NCBI RefSeq assembly: GCF_047300855.1
Contig: NZ_CP170197.1
Coordinates: 1,860,001 to 1,924,000 of the forward strand
Origin: Sulfuriferula sp047300855
Lineage (GTDB): Bacteria > Pseudomonadota > Gammaproteobacteria > Burkholderiales > Sulfuriferulaceae
Reading direction: 5' to 3'
Length of the DNA stretch: 64,000 nt
Position numbers and translations under genes: made by a program. Every line of letters starts with the position of its first letter. Within the stretch, counting starts at the first letter, position 1. Positions 7,033 through 13,978 of the stretch are shown here, one piece after another. Under the pieces are notes generated by a model. It had not been told where the DNA came from. It did no database searches and saw only the letters and a program-made list of their open reading frames with translations.

Positions 7033-8301
7033 TCACTTGAGTTTTTTAATCCCCAAGGCACCTAATACATATTTTTCATACAGCGGCTCGGTAGTACCTT
7101 GTTTCATCTTGCGGATGAAATATTTCTCAAACGCGACTTTCGCCAGGTGGACCCACTTTCCTTCCTTGAACCAGTTGACATTGCGCGGCGGGATTTGTGG
7201 CAGCGCCACAAAGGCCGCGCCGGTATCGCCGAAGTCGGCCAGACAGATGGCATTCCAGGTGGCCTTTTCCATCGGCTCCTTGCCATCCAGGGCACTGCGG
7301 ATATTGAGCGCGGTGGCTGCAACCATGGATTCGATCATGTAGCCGGTCTTGGGCGCGCCGGTCGGCACCGGCGTGACTTCCACCGGAGGAATGGCGACGC
7401 ACACACCCACCGAATAGATGTTCTGAAACTTGGGGTTGCGCTGATAGGGATCGATCAGGATGAAACCGCGCGGATTGGTCAGGCCCTCGATGCCGAATAC
7501 TGCGTCTACGCCTTTAAATGCGGGCAGCATCATGGCGTAGTTGAACAGGAGCTCGTGCTCCTTTTTCACGCTGCCGTCGTCGTTGAGCTCCGTGACAAAC
7601 ATCTTGCCCGCCTCGACTTTGGTGGTTTTGGCATTGCATATCCACTTGATGTGGCGGTCACGCATGGCGGATTCCAGCAAGCCCTTGGAGTCTCCCACGC
7701 CGCCCAACCCAAGGTGGCCAATATAGGGTTCGGCGGTGACAAAAGTCATCGGCACCTTGTCGCGTATCTTGCGGCGCTTGAGATCGGTGTCCATGATGAA
7801 GGCATATTCGTAGGCCGGCCCATAGCAGGAGGCCATCTGCACCGCACCCACCACGATGGGGCCAGGATTGGCGCAGAAATCCTCCCATTTTTGGGCAGAT
7901 TTTTCAGCGTGATCGACATGACAAATGGAATGGGTATGTCCCTCAGGCCCCAGACCGGGCACTTCGTCAAATGCCAGTTTGGGCCCGGTGGCGATAATCA
8001 GGTAATCGTAATCGACGTTACGACCATCCATCAGCTCGACCTGATTTTTGTCCGGATGTACGCGTTTGGCGCCACTGTGGATGAAATCGATATTTTTTTT
8101 CTGTAAATAAGTGGCAATTGGGAAGGCAATATCTGCGCGAGTGCGCCATTTCACACCCACCCATGGGTTGGAAGGGACGAAGTGGAAAGTATCGGTATCT
8201 GAAATAACCGTAACCTTGTCATCCTTGCGTGCCTGTTCGCGCATTTCGTAAGCCATGGGCATACCGCCAATACCCGCGCCAATGATAACGATGTGTGCCA
8301 T
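7033..8301 (-). CDS. sqr: Sulfide:quinone oxidoreductase (type I)
   Basis: A 422-residue flavoprotein starting MAHIVIIGAGIGGMPMAYEM (FAD-binding Rossmann motif), with GAGGA upstream of the chosen ATG; a longer in-frame start exists at 8409 but extends across the promoter. The three redox cysteines of Acidithiobacillus-type SQR are conserved: Cys127 (SICHVDHAE), Cys159 (MASCYGPAYEYA) and Cys353 (NAICLADFGDTGAAF). The C-terminal part has the amphipathic VAFEKYFIRKMKQG membrane anchor. It oxidises sulfide to sulfane sulfur/polysulfide at the membrane and reduces quinone. It is divergent from fisR and carries a sigma-54 promoter, so expression should depend on sulfane sulfur. Confidence 0.96.
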   Translation of the reverse strand: MAHIVIIGAGIGGMPMAYEMREQARKDDKVTVISDTDTFHFVPSNPWVGVKWRTRADIAFPIATYLQKKNIDFIHSGAKRVHPDKNQVELMDGRNVDYDYLIIATGPKLAFDEVPGLGPEGHTHSICHVDHAEKSAQKWEDFCANPGPIVVGAVQMASCYGPAYEYAFIMDTDLKRRKIRDKVPMTFVTAEPYIGHLGLGGVGDSKGLLESAMRDRHIKWICNAKTTKVEAGKMFVTELNDDGSVKKEHELLFNYAMMLPAFKGVDAVFGIEGLTNPRGFILIDPYQRNPKFQNIYSVGVCVAIPPVEVTPVPTGAPKTGYMIESMVAATALNIRSALDGKEPMEKATWNAICLADFGDTGAAFVALPQIPPRNVNWFKEGKWVHLAKVAFEKYFIRKMKQGTTEPLYEKYVLGALGIKKLK

Positions 8302-8384
8302 TTGGTCATCCTCTGCAATCTGTTGAATATTGGTTTTTATGGTGAGCATCTGCTGCGCAGGTGTCGTCCCATGCATCATGGCAT

Positions 8385-8400
8385 TGCAATACCTGTGCCA
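8385..8400 (-). promoter_or_regulatory. Sigma-54 (-24/-12) promoter for sqr
   Basis: Read on the minus strand the sequence is TGGCACAGGTATTGCA, matching the RpoN consensus TGGCAC-N5-TTGC with the invariant GG and GC separated by exactly 10 bases. It lies 84 bp upstream of the sqr start codon, predicting transcription from about 8374. The divergent gene encodes a sigma-54 activator. Confidence 0.9.
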
Positions 8401-8492
8401 CAATTTCAATACTTTGATTACAAAAAGAATCGTTCAAATCACTACACGTTCTATCGAAAAACGTCATGTCATTTTGGCCGCTTTATACTAAG

Positions 8493-8522
8493 CTGACACA
8501 TCATGTCATGACACTCTGTCAG
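8493..8522. promoter_or_regulatory. Nested palindrome, candidate FisR enhancer site
   Basis: A perfect 10-bp palindrome TGTCATGACA (8504-8513) lies inside a wider inverted repeat with arms CTGACA (8493-8498) and TGTCAG (8517-8522). It is about 130 bp upstream of the predicted sqr transcription start, a normal distance for a sigma-54 enhancer, and directly upstream of fisR, where binding could also autoregulate. A related GTCATGTCAT occurs near 8462. Inference from position and symmetry. Confidence 0.55.
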
Positions 8523-8533
8523 GAATAATGCTT

Positions 8534-9889
8534 ATGGATACCCTGCTTGCACCGGAACTCCAATCCCTGATTGACGTACAGGAAAATCCTTTTGTGCTGA
8601 TAGACGAAAACTACCGCATCGTTGCAGCCAACCGTGCTTATTGCGTTACCTATGCGATGGATAAAAACGAAGTGGTAGGGAAAACCTGCCACGAGGTATC
8701 GCACCGCTCTCCGGTTCCATGTCATCAGAATGGCGAGGACTGCCCGCACCAGGAAGTGTTTCGTAGCGGCCAGACGCATGAAGTCATCCATACCCATTTC
8801 GACCGCCATAATCGCCCGGAATACGCGCGTATCAAGGGGCATCCGATCCAGGGCCCCGGCCAGTACCGCTATCTGGGCGAAGCGATTTTCCACATCGCCA
8901 ATTCGGATGAACTGGACTGTGAAGACCTGCGCATGATCGGCAATTCGCCTGCTTTTCTTGCCTGCCTTGACCAGCTTACCCGTGCCGCCGAATCCGAGGC
9001 CGCCATCCTGTTGCTGGGTGAAAGCGGGGTCGGCAAGGAACTGGCAGCGCAGTACATTCATCGCCGCTCGACACGGCGCAACAAACCCTTCATCGCAGTG
9101 AATTGCGCCTCCATTGCAGAGTCCATGTTCGAGGATGAGCTGTTTGGTCACGAGCGCGGCGCGTTTACTGGCTGCATAGGGAGACGGCAGGGGTTATTCG
9201 AGCTGGCCGACGGCGGTACCCTGTTTCTGGATGAAGCCGGAGAAATCCCGTCCAATATGCAGGCCAAACTGTTGCGGGTACTGGAAACCGGCGAGTTCCG
9301 CCGCCTCGGCGGCACAGATACGTTACGCGCCGATGTGCGGCTAATCTCGGCCACCAACCGCGACCTGCTGGAGATGGCCGAAGCCAAACTTTTTCGCCTC
9401 GACCTGTATTACCGTATTGCCGGTATAGACCTGGTTCTGCCGAGTTTGAGGGAACGCAGCGGCGACATCCCGGCACTGGCGGAGGCCATGCTCAAACGCA
9501 TTACTCAGGCGGGTGCGCCGCGCTGCAAGCTTACCGATGACGCTCTGGAAAAATTGATGCGGTATAACTTTCCGGGCAACGTGCGGGAACTGCGCAATAT
9601 TTTGCTGAAAGCCGTGGCCATGAGCAGCCACGGCATCATCAGCGCCGCGCATATCCAGCTTGGCGGCCACTCATCCACACACAACCATGCACCTTCCGGA
9701 ACGCTCACCAGTGTCATGTCCAAAACCGGTATGGACAGTTCACATGGATCCTCCATTGCGGAACTGGAGGCGCATCATATAGCCGAGCTGTTGATCAGTC
9801 ATAACGGCCATCGCCGCAATGTGGCGGATGTGCTGGGTATCAGCGAACGTACCCTGTATCGCAAACTGAAGCATTACAAGCTGGCCTGA
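8534..9889 (+). CDS. fisR: FisR-type sigma-54 activator, sulfane-sulfur sensor
   Basis: A 451-residue enhancer-binding protein. Residues 10-120 form a PAS-like sensor domain holding Cys52, Cys63 and Cys70; the spacing (C-x10-C-x6-C) equals that of the three sensing cysteines reported for FisR of Cupriavidus (53/64/71). The AAA+ domain has Walker A GESGVGKE, the sigma-54 contact GAFTG and Walker B GGTLFLDEAGE. A Fis-type helix-turn-helix (RNVADVLGISERTLYRKL) ends the protein. AGGA nine bases upstream favours the ATG at 8534 over 8528. Divergent from sqr with its RpoN promoter, it should activate sulfide oxidation when sulfane sulfur accumulates. Confidence 0.9.
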   Translation: MDTLLAPELQSLIDVQENPFVLIDENYRIVAANRAYCVTYAMDKNEVVGKTCHEVSHRSPVPCHQNGEDCPHQEVFRSGQTHEVIHTHFDRHNRPEYARIKGHPIQGPGQYRYLGEAIFHIANSDELDCEDLRMIGNSPAFLACLDQLTRAAESEAAILLLGESGVGKELAAQYIHRRSTRRNKPFIAVNCASIAESMFEDELFGHERGAFTGCIGRRQGLFELADGGTLFLDEAGEIPSNMQAKLLRVLETGEFRRLGGTDTLRADVRLISATNRDLLEMAEAKLFRLDLYYRIAGIDLVLPSLRERSGDIPALAEAMLKRITQAGAPRCKLTDDALEKLMRYNFPGNVRELRNILLKAVAMSSHGIISAAHIQLGGHSSTHNHAPSGTLTSVMSKTGMDSSHGSSIAELEAHHIAELLISHNGHRRNVADVLGISERTLYRKLKHYKLA

Positions 9890-10246
9890 GTTTTCATTAC
9901 GATGGAATAAATAGGCCACCCATCAGGGTAGCCCCACGCCTGATCGCTCCATCACCCACCTTAAGCAGCGTTACTTCCCACTAAGAAGTTTTTGTTCATT
10001 TAAGTATCATCATTTAATTCAATGAATTACAAGCAATCAACTTGTTTTCGGCACGAGAGTGAAATCGCTTGATGCCAAGAGAATAAATATAACTTATTGA
10101 ATTTTAACGCAATATATTTTTGGTATGAGGCTTGCTAGTCAGCGGAGCGGGTACTCGCCCGTAACCGATTTCCTTGTGCAACTTCCGCAGCAGTGCGGCT
10201 GCTCAAGGAATTCTAGATTTATAGCCTTTTACCGAGGAGACTGAAA
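9890..10246. other. Intergenic regulatory region upstream of the CS2-hydrolase-like gene
   Basis: A 357-bp non-coding stretch. It contains an imperfect hairpin just after fisR (GGCCACCC-4-GGGTAGCC, no T run), a perfect inverted repeat TAATTC-AAT-GAATTA at 10015-10029, an AT-rich stretch at about 10080-10120 that could be bent by IHF, the sigma-54 promoter at 10121-10136, and a leader hairpin built from CCGCA-4-TGCGG nested inside CCTTG and CAAGG near 10171-10209. The inverted repeat lies about 120 bp upstream of the predicted start, a possible enhancer. Confidence 0.6.
10121..10136 (+). promoter_or_regulatory. Sigma-54 (-24/-12) promoter for the CS2-hydrolase-like gene
   Basis: The sequence TGGTATGAGGCTTGCT keeps the invariant GG and GC with 10 bases between them and the TTGCT -12 block; the -24 block differs from TGGCAC at two places. 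It predicts a start near 10147 and a leader of about 100 nt before the gene at 10247. Confidence 0.75.
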
Positions 10247-10900
10247 ATGACCACACTCAAAGAGCAACTGAGCACACACGTCGCCGCATATGACCACTGG
10301 GCAACACGCCGCCGCCATGGACCGGCTGGACATAACAATTTAAGACTGTGGGTACTGGCCTGCATGGACGAGCGCCTGCCGGTAGACGAAGCGCTGGGCA
10401 TTCATGTGGATACACCCGCGGGACATGGGGATGCGCACTGCTTCCGCAATGCCGGTGGAATCGTCACCGACGACGCAATCCGCTCGGCGATGCTGACCTG
10501 CAATTTCTTTGGCACAGAGGAAATTGTCATCGTGCAGCATACTCAATGCGGCATGCTGTCAGCGAATGCGGCCGATCTGGAAAAACATTTCCGCGACAAA
10601 GGGATCGATACGGACAATATCGCTATAGATCCAACTTTACCAGAACTGAAGCTGGAGAAAGGCGGGTTCGCCAAGTGGATCGGGATGATGGACGACGTGG
10701 ACGAAACCTGCATGAAAACAATCGATGCATTCAGAAATCATCCCCTCATTCCCAAGGATGTGGTCATCAGCGGCTGGGTCTGGGAGGTGGAGACGCGTCG
10801 ACTGAGGGCACCAACCCGGGATCCGGAAAAACGTGCCCGGACCGACGTTACCTCAAGCCAATTCGGCGTCAAGGGGAAGCAACCGCCGCGCTGGAGTTAG
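10247..10900 (+). CDS. Carbon disulfide hydrolase-like beta-carbonic-anhydrase-fold enzyme
   Basis: A 217-residue protein of the beta-carbonic anhydrase superfamily with zinc ligands Cys39, His98 and Cys101 (motifs CMDER and HTQCGM) and the Asp41/Arg43 dyad. Beyond these, stretches FRNAGGIVTDDAIRSA, NFFGTEE and FRNHPLIPKDV, with an EVET-RRLRAP end, resemble the CS2 hydrolase of Acidianus A1-3 as I remember it, more than ordinary carbonic anhydrases. That enzyme converts CS2 to CO2 and H2S through COS. GAGGAG precedes the ATG. A sigma-54 promoter and a nearby sqr fit sulfide release followed by oxidation. COS hydrolase or a true carbonic anhydrase remain alternatives. Confidence 0.8.
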   Translation: MTTLKEQLSTHVAAYDHWATRRRHGPAGHNNLRLWVLACMDERLPVDEALGIHVDTPAGHGDAHCFRNAGGIVTDDAIRSAMLTCNFFGTEEIVIVQHTQCGMLSANAADLEKHFRDKGIDTDNIAIDPTLPELKLEKGGFAKWIGMMDDVDETCMKTIDAFRNHPLIPKDVVISGWVWEVETRRLRAPTRDPEKRARTDVTSSQFGVKGKQPPRWS

Positions 10901-10915
10901 TCTCTTAAAGTAAAC

Positions 10916-10956
10916 CCAAGCGTGGGCGCCTGGCGTAACAGGTGCCCACGTCTTGG
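10916..10956 (+). terminator. Long perfect-arm hairpin after the CS2-hydrolase-like gene
   Basis: Twelve-base arms CGTGGGCGCCTG and CAGGTGCCCACG (one G-U pair) around a 6-nt loop, extended by CCAAG and CTTGG with one bulge. It begins 15 bp after the stop codon. There is no T run, so it may act as an mRNA 3' stabiliser or a partial terminator before the fmdB-like gene. Confidence 0.55.
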
Positions 10957-10996
10957 CGTTTCCGGGAAAAGTGCCAACCTACAAATGAGGTTCCAC

Positions 10997-11248
10997 ATGC
11001 CTACTTATGATTACCAGTGCACGCAATGCAAGCTACAATTCGAAGCACACCATGCAATCAGCACCCCCAGCCCGGATTGCCCGATATGCGGGGCTGCTAC
11101 CGCTAAAGTAATCCTCACGGCCCCGGCGATGCATGGCCATATGGCGCGTGGTCGTGATCTGGCAATGCGCTCGCTGCAACCGAAACCGGGGCAGGAGAAA
11201 CACGTACACGGACCCGGGTGCGGATGCGGGCAACGCCAACATTCTTGA
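10997..11248 (+). CDS. FmdB-family zinc-ribbon protein
   Basis: An 83-residue protein starting MPTYDYQCTQCKLQFEAHH, with the CxxC...CxxC zinc ribbon (QCTQC and DCPICG) of the FmdB/CxxC_CXXC_SSSS regulatory family. A TGAGG lies upstream of the ATG at 10997. The C-terminal tail is rich in His, Cys and Gly (HGPGCGCGQRQH) and may bind metal. Homologues sit beside formamidase/amidase and carbonic-anhydrase-type genes; the function is unsettled. Here it lies between the CS2-hydrolase-like gene and a sigma-54 activator and may be co-expressed with the hydrolase. Confidence 0.82.
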   Translation: MPTYDYQCTQCKLQFEAHHAISTPSPDCPICGAATAKVILTAPAMHGHMARGRDLAMRSLQPKPGQEKHVHGPGCGCGQRQHS

Positions 11249-11340
11249 ACGCAATCAATTTTTCGGCGTAGTCTGGAAAAATAGCCGACGCGCCACTATG
11301 ACGATTTGAGTGAGCGGTGCCGGATTTGAGGAGAATGACT

Positions 11341-12969
11341 GTGCCCGATAAGCTTTTTTCCCATCTGAATCCCATCCTGTTTTTGCAAACCTTTGTTGCC
11401 CAGAGCGTCGAGGTCAGCGCAAAGATGGGGAGCGGCAACGGAAATGACCGCCTCAATTACATCGAACAGCTCGGCCTCACCGCGAGCGGCTGCTTTGAGA
11501 CCGCGTACCGCCAGGAGTTGGCGCAAGACGGCCCGCTGGATCATGACAAGTACGCGGACATGATCGTGGAGATCAAGAACAAGATCGGCGGAAATTTTTC
11601 GCGTGCATCAAGCGAGCCGGATATGGTGCGCGTGGTCAATACGCGCTGCCCTTTTGGGGATGCTGTCATGCAGGCGCCTGAGCTGTGCAAGATGACCTCC
11701 AGCGTATTCGGCGGGATTGCCGCACGTAACTTCGGTTACGCGAAAGTGATCCTGGACAAGCGCATTGCGGTGGGAGACGGGATGTGCGAGGCACGCATTT
11801 ATACCGACCCCAGGATTGCCGCCGACTTCGAAGGAGACGAATATCACCGCGAACAGGGCGTCATCCGGGGCCGGGGAGCTGCCGTCAAAGCGCAGATCGT
11901 TAAAGAACGGCGCGACGGAAAAGTCTGGTGCGGTGCCAGCCCGAACCAGCCCGAGAATGCCGACAAACCTTTCATCGTGGCGAAATCCCCGGCCATGCTC
12001 AATGCACTGGAGACAATCAAGGTCGTGGCACCGACCACCGCGACCGTGCTGATTACCGGTGAGACCGGCGTGGGCAAGGAGGTCATTGCGCGTCGCATCC
12101 ACGCATTGAGCGAACGCTGGAACAGGAATTTCGTTGCAGTTAACTGCGGCGCAATACCCGAAAATTTGGTCGAAACCACGCTGTTCGGACATGAACGCGG
12201 TGCGTTTACCGGCGCCTACGAAGTCCATCACGGTCTGTTTGAACAGGCCGAGGGCGGAAGCCTGTTTCTGGACGAGATCGATTCCTTGCCGCTGGCTGCG
12301 CAGGCGCGTCTGCTGCGAGTGCTGCAGGGTGGCGATTTCGAACGCGTAGGCGGGAAGCAGCGCCTGTCAGCAAATGTTCGGGTAATTGCCGCAGCCGGTA
12401 CACGATTGGACAAGTTCATTGCCGAGGGGGCTTTCCGGATGGACCTCTATTACCGGATCAACGTGGTACCCATACTTCTCCCGCCGCTACGCGAACGCTG
12501 CGAGGATATTCTGCCGCTCGTCAATCACATCCTTGCGCAGCTCTCCACGAAATACAACAAAGTCATCAAAGCATTAAGCGAGGCTGCAATAGCGCGGGTG
12601 ATGCAGTACGATTGGCCTGGCAACGTGCGCGAACTGGAGAACGTACTGGAGCGCTCGTTCCTGTTCTCACCTGGTCCGATCATGACCGAGCTGTTGCTTC
12701 CAAAAACCGGCAGCGATGCGCCGGCAAGCGCGGTGCAGGCCGCTGACCTGTCGCTCAAGGAGGCGAAACAGCGGGCAGGCGAGCAAGTGGAGGCGCTCAT
12801 TCTCAGACAGGCACTTAGCCGTTTCCATGGCAATGTCAGCGAGGTAGCGAAGTCTTTAGGGGTGACGCCCAGAGCGATCCATCAGAAGCTCAATTTACAC
12901 AGCATGGATCCCAACAGCTATCGCTCCCAGGTGAGGCTCAAAGTCGTACATATGGACAAAGGCAAGTGA
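11341..12969 (+). CDS. V4R-domain sigma-54 activator (XylR/DmpR-like)
   Basis: A 542-residue enhancer-binding protein. A GTG at 11341 with GAGGAG seven bases upstream is the best start. Residues 1-200 form a sensor region: a helical N-terminus and a V4R domain (VNTRCPFGDAVM, then CKMTSSVFGG and AVGDGMCEARIY) of the kind that binds small hydrophobic effectors in XylR and DmpR. The central AAA+ domain has Walker A GETGVGKE, GAFTG and Walker B GGSLFLDEID. A Fis-like helix-turn-helix (NVSEVAKSLGVTPRAIHQKL) ends it. Flanked by two genes with RpoN promoters, it is the natural candidate activator for them; the effector is unknown. Confidence 0.9.
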   Translation: MPDKLFSHLNPILFLQTFVAQSVEVSAKMGSGNGNDRLNYIEQLGLTASGCFETAYRQELAQDGPLDHDKYADMIVEIKNKIGGNFSRASSEPDMVRVVNTRCPFGDAVMQAPELCKMTSSVFGGIAARNFGYAKVILDKRIAVGDGMCEARIYTDPRIAADFEGDEYHREQGVIRGRGAAVKAQIVKERRDGKVWCGASPNQPENADKPFIVAKSPAMLNALETIKVVAPTTATVLITGETGVGKEVIARRIHALSERWNRNFVAVNCGAIPENLVETTLFGHERGAFTGAYEVHHGLFEQAEGGSLFLDEIDSLPLAAQARLLRVLQGGDFERVGGKQRLSANVRVIAAAGTRLDKFIAEGAFRMDLYYRINVVPILLPPLRERCEDILPLVNHILAQLSTKYNKVIKALSEAAIARVMQYDWPGNVRELENVLERSFLFSPGPIMTELLLPKTGSDAPASAVQAADLSLKEAKQRAGEQVEALILRQALSRFHGNVSEVAKSLGVTPRAIHQKLNLHSMDPNSYRSQVRLKVVHMDKGK

Positions 12970-13211
12970 CCAAGCCCGAGTTCCTATGGCAAAAAAGGAA
13001 ATGAAATTTCCCATCGGGCAAATTCTTTTCGTATTCCATTTCTCTTGTTGATTGGGTGTTTTGTTTCTAAAACAGCTCTCGCTTGCGGGAAGTTCAGCTT
13101 CCGATGATCCTGCCAATGAATATCATAATCGATTGTATTTTAACAATATTAATTGTGGCATAAGCATTGCTTTACCCCCTGTAGCTTGTTGTTCATACCA
13201 GGGAGAAAGCG
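12970..13211 (+). other. ompW upstream region with inverted repeats
   Basis: A 242-bp non-coding stretch holding two inverted repeats (GGAAAT-3-ATTTCC at 12997-13011 and GGAAG-5-CTTCC at about 13088-13102), a third (ATTGT-6-ACAAT, 13132-13147) and the sigma-54 promoter at 13156-13171. The first two lie roughly 170 and 80-90 bp upstream of the predicted start, compatible with enhancer sites. Confidence 0.45.
13156..13171 (+). promoter_or_regulatory. Sigma-54 (-24/-12) promoter for ompW
   Basis: TGGCATAAGCATTGCT matches the RpoN consensus with GG-N10-GC spacing and TTGCT at -12. It predicts transcription from about 13182, 30 bp before the ompW start codon. Confidence 0.88.
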
Positions 13212-13844
13212 ATGAAACAATATTTATGCCCGGCATTTGTTTTCGGTGTCTTGACGATAGTGCAGTCACAAGCCCATGCGGATCAGGGGGATTGGCTGGT
13301 CCGCATACGCGCGCTTGATATTCAACCCAGAAACCAGTCCGATCCCATCCCGGCGCTAGGCGTGCCTGCCAATGCGATTACATTGAATAACAAATGGGCG
13401 CCGGAAATCGATCTCAGCTATTTTTTGCTGCACAACATCGCGCTGGAATTGATACTGACCTATCCCCAGCGGCATGACGTTTCCTTGAATGGCGCAAAGA
13501 TCGGAACCGCCAAGCACCTGCCTCCCACCTTGACCGTTCAATACCATTTCATCCCGGATGGAAAATTCAGACCTTATCTGGGGGCGGGGATCAACTATAC
13601 GCATTTTTCCGACGTCAACCTCAGCGTGCCCGGCGTGGGGCAACTGGATATGGGCAGGAGTAGCTGGGGCGGCGCACTCCAGGCGGGCTTCGATGTGGAA
13701 GTGGGCAATAACAAATTCATCAATTTCGATGTCAAGAAAATCTATATCGGCTCTGACGTAAAGCTGGCAGCGACTGACGCCACGGTCAGCCATGTCCGGC
13801 TCGATCCGGTAGTGTTCGGGGTCGGTTTTGGGTGGAAGTTTTAA
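13212..13844 (+). CDS. ompW: OmpW-family outer membrane protein
   Basis: A 210-residue protein with a signal peptide (cleavage near SQAHA-DQG) and GGGAGA before the ATG. The mature part starts GDWLVRIRALDIQP, the OmpW opening strand, continues with amphipathic beta strands (YHFIPDGKFRPYLGAGINYT) and ends with the aromatic outer-membrane signature FGVGFGWKF. OmpW is an eight-stranded barrel with a hydrophobic channel thought to pass small hydrophobic molecules. Its sigma-54 promoter and the V4R activator next door suggest induced uptake of a hydrophobic substrate; CS2 is a speculative candidate. Confidence 0.93.
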   Translation: MKQYLCPAFVFGVLTIVQSQAHADQGDWLVRIRALDIQPRNQSDPIPALGVPANAITLNNKWAPEIDLSYFLLHNIALELILTYPQRHDVSLNGAKIGTAKHLPPTLTVQYHFIPDGKFRPYLGAGINYTHFSDVNLSVPGVGQLDMGRSSWGGALQAGFDVEVGNNKFINFDVKKIYIGSDVKLAATDATVSHVRLDPVVFGVGFGWKF

Positions 13845-13978
13845 CGCACAGATCGCACCCTATCTCAACCTGTCCTCCGCAACTGGACGTAACCCCTTGG
13901 CACTATAAAACAGCGGAATGGCTTAATCAGTTTACAAGACGCGATTCCACCCTGAGTCAGGTAATTGGAGCCGTAAAA

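Noticed and set aside
7099..8106. 335-codon plus-strand open frame opposite sqr
   Set aside because: Antisense shadow of a strongly conserved enzyme; no RBS and no domain.
13900..13930. A fourth sigma-54 promoter (TGGCACTATAAA) before the small membrane protein
   Set aside because: TGGCAC is present but no GC at the required 10-base spacing.
13832..13978. N-terminal extension of the small membrane protein overlapping ompW
   Set aside because: No RBS, poor composition, and an internal ATG with a good RBS at 13979.
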